The notes beneath the pieces are model-generated. The model made no database searches and had not been told where the DNA came from. It worked only from the letters and a program-made list of their open reading frames with translations. The translations under genes were made by a program, and so were the position numbers. A stretch of DNA of 54,750 nucleotides from a virus, in IMG/VR virus record IMGVR_UViG_3300022562_001966, positions 1 to 54,750 of that record; one strand, 5' to 3'. Shown one piece after another: positions 17,021 to 23,526 of the stretch. Every line of letters begins with the position of its first letter. Position 1 is the stretch's first letter.

Positions 17021-17193
17021 TCCGCATCATGTGCGGCTGTTGAGTGAGTGTGGCCAGCCCAACAATGGCCACACTTTGAGTTGTACCCGCTGGGGTACAT
17101 TTTGTGGATGGGGCTTGTATCGCCCCCATCCTTGCGCCAAACGCGGTAGGTTTGGCCATCGGAACCTGTGTATTTTTCGGCTTGGATTGTCAT
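17005..17193 (-). CDS. Small Cys/His-rich protein, 62 aa
   Basis: A 62-residue protein with AGAGG before the ATG. It contains C-x2-C followed by H-x-H and another H (CGHCWAGHTHSTAAHD), a plausible small zinc-binding site. The N-terminal half resembles a short beta hairpin. It lies directly before the hairpin at 16996-17020. Function unknown. Confidence 0.65.
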   Translation of the reverse strand: MTIQAEKYTGSDGQTYRVWRKDGGDTSPIHKMYPSGYNSKCGHCWAGHTHSTAAHDAELAGK

Positions 17194-17206
17194 GATTGGT
17201 TGCCTC

Positions 17207-17407
17207 TTAAAAAATGGTTTTGATTCCGGCTTGATGTAACTGGTTCTTTATGTGTTCTGGCAAATCAAAAACACCATCATAATCAACAACCGCTCTCGAT
17301 TCCAAATCAATGATTATAATTCCACCATAGCTGAGATCCTCGTGATACCATTCAGCTTTTGTTTGTCGCAATTGAATCGTTTCGCTACTCTTTGCAGATA
17401 ATTTCAT
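17207..17407 (-). CDS. Hypothetical protein, 66 aa
   Basis: The frame is open to 17479, but promoter site D (17439-17466) would start its transcript near 17432. The ATG at 17407, behind GAGGTG, is therefore the likely start. A strand-rich protein (GGIIIIDLESRAVVDYDG). No known family. Confidence 0.65.
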   Translation of the reverse strand: MKLSAKSSETIQLRQTKAEWYHEDLSYGGIIIIDLESRAVVDYDGVFDLPEHIKNQLHQAGIKTIF

Positions 17408-17438
17408 TTTGCACCTCGCATGTGATTTGATAAACTTA

Positions 17439-17466
17439 ATAATACTACAATTAGAGCTAATTGCAA
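17439..17466 (-). promoter_or_regulatory. Operator-type promoter (site D) with perfect palindrome
   Basis: On the minus strand, TTGCAA (17461-17466) lies 16 bases from TATTAT (17439-17444). The spacer holds the perfect 7-2-7 palindrome CAATTAG-AG-CTAATTG at 17448-17463. It is identical to site E over the operator and the -35 box. Confidence 0.75.
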
Positions 17467-17475
17467 GTGATTTTC

Positions 17476-18375
17476 TCAATTTAATTTTGATGGTCGCTTA
17501 CCAAAAGCGAAATAGGCATCGCCCTCTTTTGGCTCCAAAGTGGCTTTGAAAGCGATATGAAGCTTTTTGGCGCTGGATAATTCCAGAACCCCGTCATCAT
17601 CGCGAACCATTGATTCTTTCAAGCCTTTAGGTGCTGATACCCATACCTTAAAACCGCGCTTATCAATGAACAGAATTTTAAGCGTATTCACAAAACGGCC
17701 ATATCCGTCGTGCGCTGCGTGCCATTTTGCTGCCAAAACATACCCATCTAAGCTTATTCGTCCTGTGGTTGCTGGCTGTTTATTCGCTTCCAGAGACTTA
17801 ACAAATGAATCCCAATCATTCCGATCATTAATTTTGGCTTGAACTTTAATAACGGCGCTGGCTTGTTTTTCAGTCAACTCTTCACCGCCAAATGCCTTTT
17901 GACGAATGTCATTCATGAAATCCATATCCCCTTCATACTGACCCAATGCGGCCATTGCTTCAGGATATCGGCGCTCATTGATGGCTTTCACTTCATCCTT
18001 ACGCGCATCTTTTGCGGCCTGTTCTGCCACCTGTTTTTCCATGCGCTTTGCCTCTGCTCTGGCTTGCGCTTTTTCTCTGTTGATGTTCAATTTTTCCAGC
18101 TTTTCCGCTGAATACAGCTTGCATGGACGATAACCCATAAAGCCACTGCCACCACATTTATAACAAGTGTATCCAGTGAAAATCCACTTATCAGCACCAC
18201 CTGCACCACCGCACCGTGAACACGGAATAGCGAGTTGAATGCTGGCCTCATTGTCGTTTTTTACAACAAAAGGCTTGGCAAAATATGGGATATTGCGAGT
18301 GATCATCATTTTGCTATCCATTTTCATGCCACTTCGCAGAAACCAGTCTTTCTTTGCAGTAGATGAATTTTCCAT
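17476..18375 (-). CDS. Zinc-finger protein with DnaJ-like CxxCxGxG motifs
   Basis: A 299-residue protein starting at the ATG at 18375 (AGGG upstream). The longer frame would run into promoter site E. Two CxxCxGxG-type motifs (CSRCGGAGG and CYKCGGSG), about 20 residues apart, form a DnaJ-like zinc-binding module near residues 45-80. A long Lys/Ala/Glu-rich helix at about 90-150 follows, then a mixed C-terminal domain. As the first gene of the leftward early transcript, it may be a single-strand-DNA, replication or host-takeover factor. No enzymatic motif is seen. Confidence 0.7.
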   Translation of the reverse strand: MENSSTAKKDWFLRSGMKMDSKMMITRNIPYFAKPFVVKNDNEASIQLAIPCSRCGGAGGADKWIFTGYTCYKCGGSGFMGYRPCKLYSAEKLEKLNINREKAQARAEAKRMEKQVAEQAAKDARKDEVKAINERRYPEAMAALGQYEGDMDFMNDIRQKAFGGEELTEKQASAVIKVQAKINDRNDWDSFVKSLEANKQPATTGRISLDGYVLAAKWHAAHDGYGRFVNTLKILFIDKRGFKVWVSAPKGLKESMVRDDDGVLELSSAKKLHIAFKATLEPKEGDAYFAFGKRPSKLN

Positions 18376-18406
18376 GATTTTGCCCTCGCTATTTGTGTAT
18401 AAATTA

Positions 18407-18435
18407 ATCTTAGGATCAATTAGAGCTAATTGCAA
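18407..18435 (-). promoter_or_regulatory. Main leftward early promoter (site E) with perfect palindrome
   Basis: On the minus strand, TTGCAA (18430-18435) lies 17 bases from TAAGAT (18407-18412). The operator CAATTAG-AG-CTAATTG at 18417-18432 overlaps the -35 box and spacer. It is the most upstream promoter of the minus-strand early block and faces the plus-strand lysozyme/integrase side, the place expected for a lysogeny-control operator. Confidence 0.75.
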
Positions 18436-18503
18436 GCAGCAGAAGTTAAAATAACTGACTATTTTTCATGCTGACTAAAATCTAATCCAATTAGGCGATA
18501 TCC

Positions 18504-18532
18504 TTAATTGACTTCGGCAAACCATCTATAAT
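18504..18532 (+). promoter_or_regulatory. Possible promoter for the lysozyme gene
   Basis: A perfect TATAAT at 18527-18532 has a poor -35 (TTAATT) 17 bases upstream. A CAATTAG half-site lies at 18488-18494. It may need an activator, which would suit a lysis gene. Weak evidence. Confidence 0.35.
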
Positions 18533-18567
18533 TAAGCGATGGCCCGAATGTCATGGATGGACAAAAA

Positions 18568-18999
18568 ATGAGCATGATCACTAGAACAAAAGAACGGATT
18601 AAAAAAGACGAGGGATTGCGTCTGCGAATTTATAAATGCAGTCAGGGGAAACTCACGATTGGTTATGGATTTAATCTGAGTGACAACCCGATCACGACAC
18701 ACGTTGCTGAAATGCTCTTTAACGATCAGTTTAACAAAAACCTGATCCCGACCATGCAATTTGCCGGAGACACTTGGAATGTGCTTTCTGAAGTTCGACA
18801 GGGGGTATTGCTGAACATGTGCTACCAACTGGGCGCTGAAAAATTGTTCGGCTTTAAGCAAATGAGATCGGCATTGATGGAACTTGAATATGACAAGGCC
18901 GCTGACGAAATGATTGATAGCCTGTGGTATCAGCAAACCCCAAAAAGGGCTGGCAGATTAGCGGCTGAAATGCGACTGGGATTTGAGGCAAAAGAGTGA
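18568..18999 (+). CDS. Endolysin, GH24 lysozyme (T4/P22 type)
   Basis: A 143-residue muramidase that cuts the beta-1,4 MurNAc-GlcNAc bond of peptidoglycan at lysis. The catalytic pattern E-x8-C-x5-T (E15, C24, T30) is that of phage lysozymes, with Cys at the position of T4 Asp20. TIGYGFN follows. There is no signal peptide or SAR segment, so export needs a holin. The ATG at 18568 is chosen because GGA sits six bases before it; an ATG at 18553 has no ribosome-binding site. It lies alone on the plus strand, 4 kb from the holin-like gene, rather than in a classical lysis cassette. Confidence 0.93.
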   Translation: MSMITRTKERIKKDEGLRLRIYKCSQGKLTIGYGFNLSDNPITTHVAEMLFNDQFNKNLIPTMQFAGDTWNVLSEVRQGVLLNMCYQLGAEKLFGFKQMRSALMELEYDKAADEMIDSLWYQQTPKRAGRLAAEMRLGFEAKE

Positions 19000-19100
19000 A
19001 AAAGGACTATAGAAAGAAGCTATCAAGAAACGATGAGATTGTACTTTTTTTAATCGGCTTAATTGCGATTTTTGGGATTGCGCTGATTACGATTTTTTGA
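18996..19100 (+). CDS. Tiny single-pass membrane peptide, 34 aa
   Basis: This short gene begins with GTG overlapping the lysozyme stop (GAGTGA) and encodes 34 residues: a basic N-terminus (KKDYRKKLSRNDE) and one hydrophobic helix (IVLFLIGLIAIFGIALITIF) running to the C-terminus. Overlap with the endolysin and an N-in, C-out layout fit a small holin, antiholin or pinholin-like peptide. The role is inferred from position and topology only. Confidence 0.55.
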   Translation: MKKDYRKKLSRNDEIVLFLIGLIAIFGIALITIF

Positions 19101-19157
19101 ATAATTTCTCAAAACCCCTGCTTGACTTAAATTCAATCGATTCCATTGCTAATTAAT

Positions 19158-19200
19158 CTGGGGAAACTAGCCTTGACTTTTCCCCCAGATTTTCCCAGAC
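19158..19200. repeat. TTTTCCCC repeats, left arm of attP
   Basis: One inverted copy (TCTGGGGAAAC) and two direct copies (TTTTCCCCCAGA, then TTTTCCCAGAC) are packed into 43 bases. Two further copies lie at 19397-19420. Short repeats on both sides of a core are typical of integrase arm-type binding sites. Confidence 0.5.
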
Positions 19201-19231
19201 TTACCTACAGGCCGCATAACTCGGGGGGATT

Positions 19232-19245
19232 TGGCGGAGAGGGAG
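19232..19245 (-). other. Putative attP core matching the 3' end of tRNA-Ser
   Basis: On the minus strand, CTCCCTCTCCGCCA matches the T-stem end, acceptor strand, discriminator G and CCA of many gammaproteobacterial tRNA-Ser genes. No other tRNA part is present, so this is not a tRNA gene. Tyrosine integrases often use the 3' end of a tRNA as attB and carry the same piece in attP. The matching tRNA has not been checked. Confidence 0.5.
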
Positions 19246-19396
19246 ATTTCCACACCCCATTGATTTGCGCCTATAGTGTCACCATCTAGCTTAAAATGCA
19301 CTCTTTTTTTTAGTTTGGTGTCATTTAAAGGATTGCTTTATGATACTTTATAAAGCTAATTGATGCTTTATGAGGCTTTTAAAAGCATTATAGATA

Positions 19397-19420
19397 TTTT
19401 CCCCAAATTTTCCCCAAAGG
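19397..19420. repeat. TTTTCCCCAAA direct repeat, right arm of attP
   Basis: Two head-to-tail copies of TTTTCCCCAAA end just before the integrase ribosome-binding site. They match the copies at 19158-19200 and are probably bound by the integrase, which may also let it repress its own gene. Confidence 0.5.
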
Positions 19421-19427
19421 TTAAATT

Positions 19428-20789
19428 ATGGCTCAAAAATTAAAATGGAAAGTTGATTCACAAAGTCAAATTAACAAAACCCTCGCCCAATTCATTCAAA
19501 TGGAGCTAACTATCGGCAATGGATTGTATTTAAAAACTAACAGTACAGGATCAGGAAATTGGATTTTCAAAAAGACGATCAAAGGGAAAAAAGTAAGAGA
19601 AAATTTTGGCAAAGCCGAAGATATCCCTTTGCAATTGGCCAAAAAATCAACAGAAACTCTGATAAAAAAAATTAAGTCTTTAACTGAAAATGATAGTGAA
19701 GTTGTATTAGGAAATCACAAAATTCGCTCGACAACATATTTCGATGTATATCGTGAATACATCGAAATGAAGTCTAATGAATGGAAGGTTAGAGAAGGCA
19801 AAAAAAAATCTAAAAGTTTAATAAGATGGGAAGGCATTCACAGAGATTACATATTACCAAAAATTGGCAATATGAATCCGCAAAACCTAACTCAAGATGA
19901 TTTCCTTGAAATACTAAAGCCTCTATGGGAAACAAAAAACGAAACGGCAATCAAAACGAAGCAATGCCTGAAGCAAGTTTTAACGTATGCAAAAGCAAAA
20001 AAAATCATTGACATTGATTTACAGATTTTAACTGATCGGGAATATTCGCTAATATTATTAGGAGAAAAAAAGGAACCAGAAAGCTTTGCATCCCTGCATT
20101 TTAGTGAAGTCAACGATTTCTGGATTGCCACAAATAAAAATGAACTTTCATTTAGTAATCTTGCTTTACAGTTTTTAATTCTGACTGGTTTTAGAACAAT
20201 GGAAGTCGCGCAAATGAAATGGAAATGGTTGAGAACCAGAATTATTGATCATGACACAAATGAAGAAGCAACATTTATAGAACTACCGAAACACATATCA
20301 AAAACAGAAGAGTCTTATCTCGTTCCCTGTACATCAGAAATCAAAAAAATTTTGCAACAAGCTATTTGTTTGAGAAAAAAACACAAAAAGCTAAAGCAAA
20401 ATAGTGAATATATTTTTCTCTCGCCATATTCAAACAATCTTGGTAGACAAGAATTTCTTTCTGAAAATGCCATTTTACTTCGAATCAATAAAATGCATAA
20501 AAATAAACTTAAACTCGATAATGTTGGCTGGATAGATCAATATCAGGAAAGGAAAATAACTGGTCATGGTTTTCGCTCAACTTTCAGGACTTTTGGTGGG
20601 GAAAAAACCAACTATGATGAACGATTTTTAGAAGCATGTATAAATCACAGTAAAGATGGAATTTCTAGCGTATATGATCGTGGTAATATGCTTGTTCAAA
20701 AAGTCGATCTGTTTAAAAAATGGACAGAATACGTGACAAAAAAAACTGTAAATACCGACTCGTTTGAGATTAAAGATTTAACGCCATAA
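19428..20789 (+). CDS. int: Tyrosine-family site-specific integrase
   Basis: A 453-residue recombinase of the P4/prophage-integrase type that joins attP to attB and, with an excisionase, reverses this. The N-terminal part (about 1-85) resembles the arm-binding domain of this family (GLYLKT, GNWIFKK, LQLAKK). A SAM-like core-binding domain lies at about 100-200. Catalytic residues are visible: the first Arg in LTGFRTMEVAQMKW (about residue 256), H-x2-R in HGFRSTFR (about 379-382), H in CINHSKDG and the nucleophile Tyr in SSVYDRG (about 416). A good AAAGGT precedes the ATG. It lies next to attP and an AlpA-like gene. Confidence 0.95.
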   Translation: MAQKLKWKVDSQSQINKTLAQFIQMELTIGNGLYLKTNSTGSGNWIFKKTIKGKKVRENFGKAEDIPLQLAKKSTETLIKKIKSLTENDSEVVLGNHKIRSTTYFDVYREYIEMKSNEWKVREGKKKSKSLIRWEGIHRDYILPKIGNMNPQNLTQDDFLEILKPLWETKNETAIKTKQCLKQVLTYAKAKKIIDIDLQILTDREYSLILLGEKKEPESFASLHFSEVNDFWIATNKNELSFSNLALQFLILTGFRTMEVAQMKWKWLRTRIIDHDTNEEATFIELPKHISKTEESYLVPCTSEIKKILQQAICLRKKHKKLKQNSEYIFLSPYSNNLGRQEFLSENAILLRINKMHKNKLKLDNVGWIDQYQERKITGHGFRSTFRTFGGEKTNYDERFLEACINHSKDGISSVYDRGNMLVQKVDLFKKWTEYVTKKTVNTDSFEIKDLTP

Positions 20790-20796
20790 TGTCGCT

Positions 20797-20825
20797 TTGA
20801 AAAATAGCTCATAGTGGCCTTAAAT
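20797..20825 (+). promoter_or_regulatory. Possible promoter of the alpA-like gene
   Basis: TTGAAA (20797-20802) lies 17 bases from TTAAAT (20820-20825). The -10 box sits in the left arm of the 40-bp palindrome, so a protein bound there would block transcription. Confidence 0.4.
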
Positions 20826-20859
20826 GACACTACACAAAGCTTTATGTAGTGTCATTTAA
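20820..20859. repeat. 40-bp near-perfect palindrome between integrase and alpA-like gene
   Basis: Arms TTAAATGACACTACA (20820-20834) and TGTAGTGTCATTTAA (20845-20859) flank a central AAAGCTTT palindrome; only one base pair breaks the symmetry. No T-run follows, so it is more likely an operator, excisionase site or integrase terminator without a tail. A partial copy (GTGTCATTTAA) lies upstream of the integrase near 19316-19326. Confidence 0.75.
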
Positions 20860-20876
20860 CAACAAAAGGTTAAATC

Positions 20877-21068
20877 ATGTTTCAAGATCAAGATTTTATC
20901 CGCCGTGTTGACCTCGCCGCTGAATGGAAAGTTTCTTTAGCCACTATTGATAGGTGGTCAAGAATCGACCCATTATTCCCGCGTAAAATTAAGATAAATA
21001 GCCGTGTGGTAGGCTATCGAAAATCACTAGCCGAAGCTTGGCGCAAAAATAAATTCAAATCAAACTGA
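20877..21068 (+). CDS. AlpA-like excisionase / DNA-binding protein
   Basis: A 63-residue winged-HTH protein of the AlpA/MerR-like excisionase type. Typical features are an FIRRVDLAAEWKVSLATIDRW helix-turn-helix and FPRKIKINSRVVGYRKS, matching the FPxPxxLxxRxxxW wing of AlpA proteins, then AEAW. Such proteins direct prophage excision or switch on integrase genes. It has the same AAAAGGTTAAAT leader as the integrase and lies directly behind the 40-bp palindrome. Confidence 0.85.
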   Translation: MFQDQDFIRRVDLAAEWKVSLATIDRWSRIDPLFPRKIKINSRVVGYRKSLAEAWRKNKFKSN

Positions 21069-21087
21069 TAGATGAATCGCTGCAATG

Positions 21088-21123
21088 TTGCCAAGAGCTA
21101 TCTTTACACTATAAGATAGCTCT
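21088..21123 (+). promoter_or_regulatory. Promoter with built-in 11-bp inverted repeat
   Basis: TTGCCA (21088-21093) lies 16 bases from TATAAG (21110-21115). A perfect inverted repeat (AGAGCTATCTT at 21094-21104, AAGATAGCTCT at 21113-21123) fills the spacer and covers the -10 box. This is a textbook layout for a repressed or autoregulated promoter feeding the 21150 gene. Confidence 0.6.
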
Positions 21124-21149
21124 AAATGATAACTACATATCGCTTGGCA

Positions 21150-21755
21150 ATGACTATGGAAATGAAAAGCTCAAAATATAAGCACCCTGATTTTGCACCT
21201 AAATCTATATCCAAAATCACCTTCATCATCTTATCCCATCTTCAAAACACAAATAGCTCAACTTTGAATGAATTCAAAGAGCATAAAGAAGTTCAAAAAT
21301 TAGCCGATTCTTATATTCTATCTAAGACCCTGTCTAACATGCATCAACAAGGCTATTTAATGAAGCAAAATGGTGGCGCTTATAGAAGAAATCCCAATTT
21401 CACATTAGATAAAAGAGGCAAAATAGTCATTGAATCAGTAAATACCGGAATGACCTCTGTTGTTGAAGGCAAGATAAAACCAAAATCCAAAACATTAGCG
21501 AGCAAATCAAAATCCACCGCCAAAAAAAAGAAATCTAAATCCCTGCAAAAACCCCCCTCTTCTGATCTTCAAATCTCCAAACAAGAACAAACCGCTGAAC
21601 TTGATCCAGAACAAATACAACTCGAAATGTATCTTTCAGAAGATGCGAGAGCCTTTGTAAATAATGCTCAAATTATGATCCAAGAAAATTCAGCATACCG
21701 AAAAGCCTTAATCGATATTCACGGCTTGATAGGACGACTATTGAATTTAAAATAA
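21150..21755 (+). CDS. Probable winged-HTH regulator with basic linker
   Basis: A 201-residue protein. The first 95 residues (SISKITFIILSHLQ, SKTLSNMHQQGYLMKQNGGAY, FTLDKRGKIVI) fit a winged helix, with a recognition helix and a Gly-containing wing. A Lys/Ser-rich linker at about 105-150 and a helical acidic C-terminus follow. The start is uncertain: the frame is open from 21126, but the promoter at 21088-21115 leaves little leader, so ATG 21150 is used. It is a candidate lysogeny regulator. Confidence 0.65.
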   Translation: MTMEMKSSKYKHPDFAPKSISKITFIILSHLQNTNSSTLNEFKEHKEVQKLADSYILSKTLSNMHQQGYLMKQNGGAYRRNPNFTLDKRGKIVIESVNTGMTSVVEGKIKPKSKTLASKSKSTAKKKKSKSLQKPPSSDLQISKQEQTAELDPEQIQLEMYLSEDARAFVNNAQIMIQENSAYRKALIDIHGLIGRLLNLK

Positions 21756-21803
21756 ATATTTAGCAGTAGAAGTCAAACCACTCAACATTAAGGACAATTG
21801 ATC

Positions 21804-22142
21804 ATGACTGAGAAAGTAACCCCACTCAAAAAGAAACTTCTATCTGGCAAAAAAGCACTTGGAAATTCGAAATATGGCTTTCGAGAGGTATGTTCAGACT
21901 TACTTAATCAAGCCGGTAAAAAACATATCAAGGCGATAGAAAAAGGTACGTTTTTAAGCCGAAGCACAATCGAAAGAATGATGGAATTGAATGATTGTGA
22001 ATCGGGACAACCGTATAGGCCAAATGCTGATACCTGTGAACGGATAATGCGCTATTTCAATTTCGAAGCTTCATTTAATCAACTTTCAAACATTAAGCCA
22101 CAATATAGAAATCAGGCAAAAAATCCAGAATTAATTGATTAG
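21804..22142 (+). CDS. Probable HTH regulator (Cro/CI-like fold, tentative)
   Basis: A 112-residue basic protein with AAGGA eight bases before the ATG. Residues about 38-90 (HIKAIEKGTFLSRSTIERMM, then YRPNADTCERIMRYFNF) resemble the helices 2-5 layout of lambda-repressor-like proteins that read 'SrsTvxrm...P.adTxerIxrxf'. No peptidase or dimerisation domain is present. Its stop overlaps the stop of the convergent macro-domain gene by four bases. It is a candidate binder of the CAATTAG-N2-CTAATTG operators. Confidence 0.65.
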   Translation: MTEKVTPLKKKLLSGKKALGNSKYGFREVCSDLLNQAGKKHIKAIEKGTFLSRSTIERMMELNDCESGQPYRPNADTCERIMRYFNFEASFNQLSNIKPQYRNQAKNPELID

Positions 22143-22618
22143 CTTATAAGGGATTTTGGCGCATATTCAACCAATGTATGATCAAGGCCAGATAATTCTT
22201 GATCAATTATTTCACTGATAATGCGCCAATCCCCGCCCCCTAATCCTGCCCCTATTTTTGGATAAGCGAATCGAAAATTTGGCCCAAAAAAATGACTGTT
22301 TCTGATTTTATTCATTACCTGCTGAATGGCTGAATATTCAACATTGATTTTGCCAGACCCAAAATGATATTGCGTATAAGCATTGACCACAAAAAACTGA
22401 TCATTATTCAAGCCGCAAAGTGCAATTGAAAAATCACCCAGCTTTCTCCAATCACCTCGAATCGTCCTTGCGTCCACTGCTTTAATTTCTGGGAAAGCTT
22501 TACTCAATTGCTTGGCAATTCCAGCGCCCATTGTGTTGAAGCAATTACAACCATGAATGACTACATCAAAATTACCTTGCTTGGCAAGATTGATTAAGCT
22601 GCCTTTAATGACTTTCAT
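22139..22618 (-). CDS. Macro-domain protein (ADP-ribose binding/hydrolysing type)
   Basis: A 159-residue single macro domain. The diagnostic parts are VIHGCNCFNTMGAGIAKQL near residue 20 (the Asn and MGxGIA loop around ADP-ribose) and FAYPKIGAGLGGGDW near residue 118, as in the Poa1p/TARG1-like branch. Family members remove ADP-ribose from proteins or nucleic acids or dephosphorylate ADP-ribose 1''-phosphate. In a phage it could reverse host ADP-ribosylation defences such as DarT-type toxins or recycle NAD products; that is inference. Good AAGGTG ribosome-binding site. Confidence 0.9.
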   Translation of the reverse strand: MKVIKGSLINLAKQGNFDVVIHGCNCFNTMGAGIAKQLSKAFPEIKAVDARTIRGDWRKLGDFSIALCGLNNDQFFVVNAYTQYHFGSGKINVEYSAIQQVMNKIRNSHFFGPNFRFAYPKIGAGLGGGDWRIISEIIDQELSGLDHTLVEYAPKSLIS

Positions 22619-22627
22619 TGATCACCT

Positions 22628-22978
22628 TCAATATTGTTGTTTTTTTGAAAACCCCTGACTGATCATTTGTTCGGCAAAATCATCACCATTTGGCAAGGTA
22701 ATGACTGCCGAAAAACGACCATAAATTTGTGGGCGCTTTTTTGATTTAATCACTAAATGAAACTTATTATCAGGGAACAAAAGTAATTTCTCAGCATATT
22801 TTAACGCATCCAATCCATGCTGTTTTTCAGCTTCATTTTTTGGTTTGAATATTTCCGGCGTATCCAAATCATCAACTCTGAAAACTTGAGTTGTGCTGAT
22901 ACCAAAACCCAAATCCAATGTCGCCTCAAATGTATCGCCATCAATGATTCGATCAACTCTGGCTTTGTATAAATACAT
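22628..22978 (-). CDS. Staphylococcal-nuclease-like protein (SNase/thermonuclease)
   Basis: A 116-residue SNase-fold protein. RIIDGDTFEA near the start and all three residues that match the SNase catalytic set are visible: R34 (VFR), E42 (DTPE) and R88 (YGR). There is no signal peptide, so it would act in the cytoplasm, or outside only after lysis. The usual role is Ca-dependent cleavage of DNA or RNA. It sits between the holin-like gene and the macro-domain gene, at the end of the late transcript. Confidence 0.88.
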   Translation of the reverse strand: MYLYKARVDRIIDGDTFEATLDLGFGISTTQVFRVDDLDTPEIFKPKNEAEKQHGLDALKYAEKLLLFPDNKFHLVIKSKKRPQIYGRFSAVITLPNGDDFAEQMISQGFSKKQQY

Positions 22979-22989
22979 AAAGCCCCCGA

Positions 22990-23439
22990 TTATCGCTTTC
23001 CAGTGATGGAGTTTGTTTCTACGCCATGAAATTTATCATAAGATCGCATACCAGCCACACCGAGCAATGAAGCGACAATGAACATCAATTCTCCAACATC
23101 CAATGGGTTTGGCATCGGTTCAGTGTATCTGAGAAAATACGCCACCCAGACTGCTACTTGATGCACAATGCCAGTAAAGCCAAGTGAAATTGCGCCCATC
23201 CAGATAATAGCTGGCCTTGCACCGGCAACAAATAAATCTTTATGTTGCGCCTGAACTTTGTTCACATCGATTTGAGCAAGCATTAATTGCACCTGAAGAT
23301 TCAATGCTTGCAAATCGCCAGATTGCTTTAACTCTTCTAATTTTGCCAATTGCTGTAAACGGGAATCGGCATCTGGCCAGATTTTTTCAATGGCCGATTT
23401 GCCGATTTCGAATATTGCTGTGATGGGATCAATAGCCAT
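22990..23439 (-). CDS. Holin-like protein of the 3TM (GTA-release) family
   Basis: A 149-residue protein. The N-terminal ~65 residues are an amphipathic helical region, followed by hydrophobic segments at about 69-92 and 117-131 around an aromatic stretch (HQVAVWVAYFLRY). The order and the final SYDKFHG resemble the 'holin of 3TMs' family found in gene-transfer agents and many prophages. It would permit release of the cytoplasmic lysozyme, although that gene lies on the other strand 4 kb away. Confidence 0.75.
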   Translation of the reverse strand: MAIDPITAIFEIGKSAIEKIWPDADSRLQQLAKLEELKQSGDLQALNLQVQLMLAQIDVNKVQAQHKDLFVAGARPAIIWMGAISLGFTGIVHQVAVWVAYFLRYTEPMPNPLDVGELMFIVASLLGVAGMRSYDKFHGVETNSITGKR

Positions 23440-23526
23440 AAAGGGGCATTCCTTTGCTGTAATTCAGCCATCCTTGACTGAATGAGGATTTAACAACGTA
23501 CCCTCAAATTATAGCGGCTGATTTGT
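23440..23526. other. Intergenic gap with possible -10 box and hairpin
   Basis: On the minus strand a TATAAT lies near 23510 with no good -35 box. ATTCAG and CTGAAT form a 6-bp stem near 23463-23484. It might help to express the holin-like gene separately from the tail genes. Weak evidence. Confidence 0.3.

Larger units (their letters stand above)
19101..19427. other. attP-type region upstream of the integrase
   Basis: This non-coding stretch holds TTTTCCCC-type repeats on both sides of a 14-base tRNA-like core, a 12-bp palindrome (GCTTTTAAAAGC, 19375-19386), a 10-bp palindrome (CTTTATAAAG, 19346-19355), a GTGTCATTTAA motif near 19316 shared with the palindrome after the integrase, and a CTAATTG half-site near 19355. 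No ORF is supported. It probably carries attP and the integrase promoter. Confidence 0.6.

Noticed and set aside
18532-18936. A 134-residue minus-strand frame opposite the lysozyme
   Set aside because: The plus-strand frame has the full E-C-T lysozyme catalytic pattern; the antisense product resembles nothing.
19232-19245. A tRNA-Ser gene
   Set aside because: Only the last 14 bases match; no anticodon, D or T loop is present. It fits an attP core instead.
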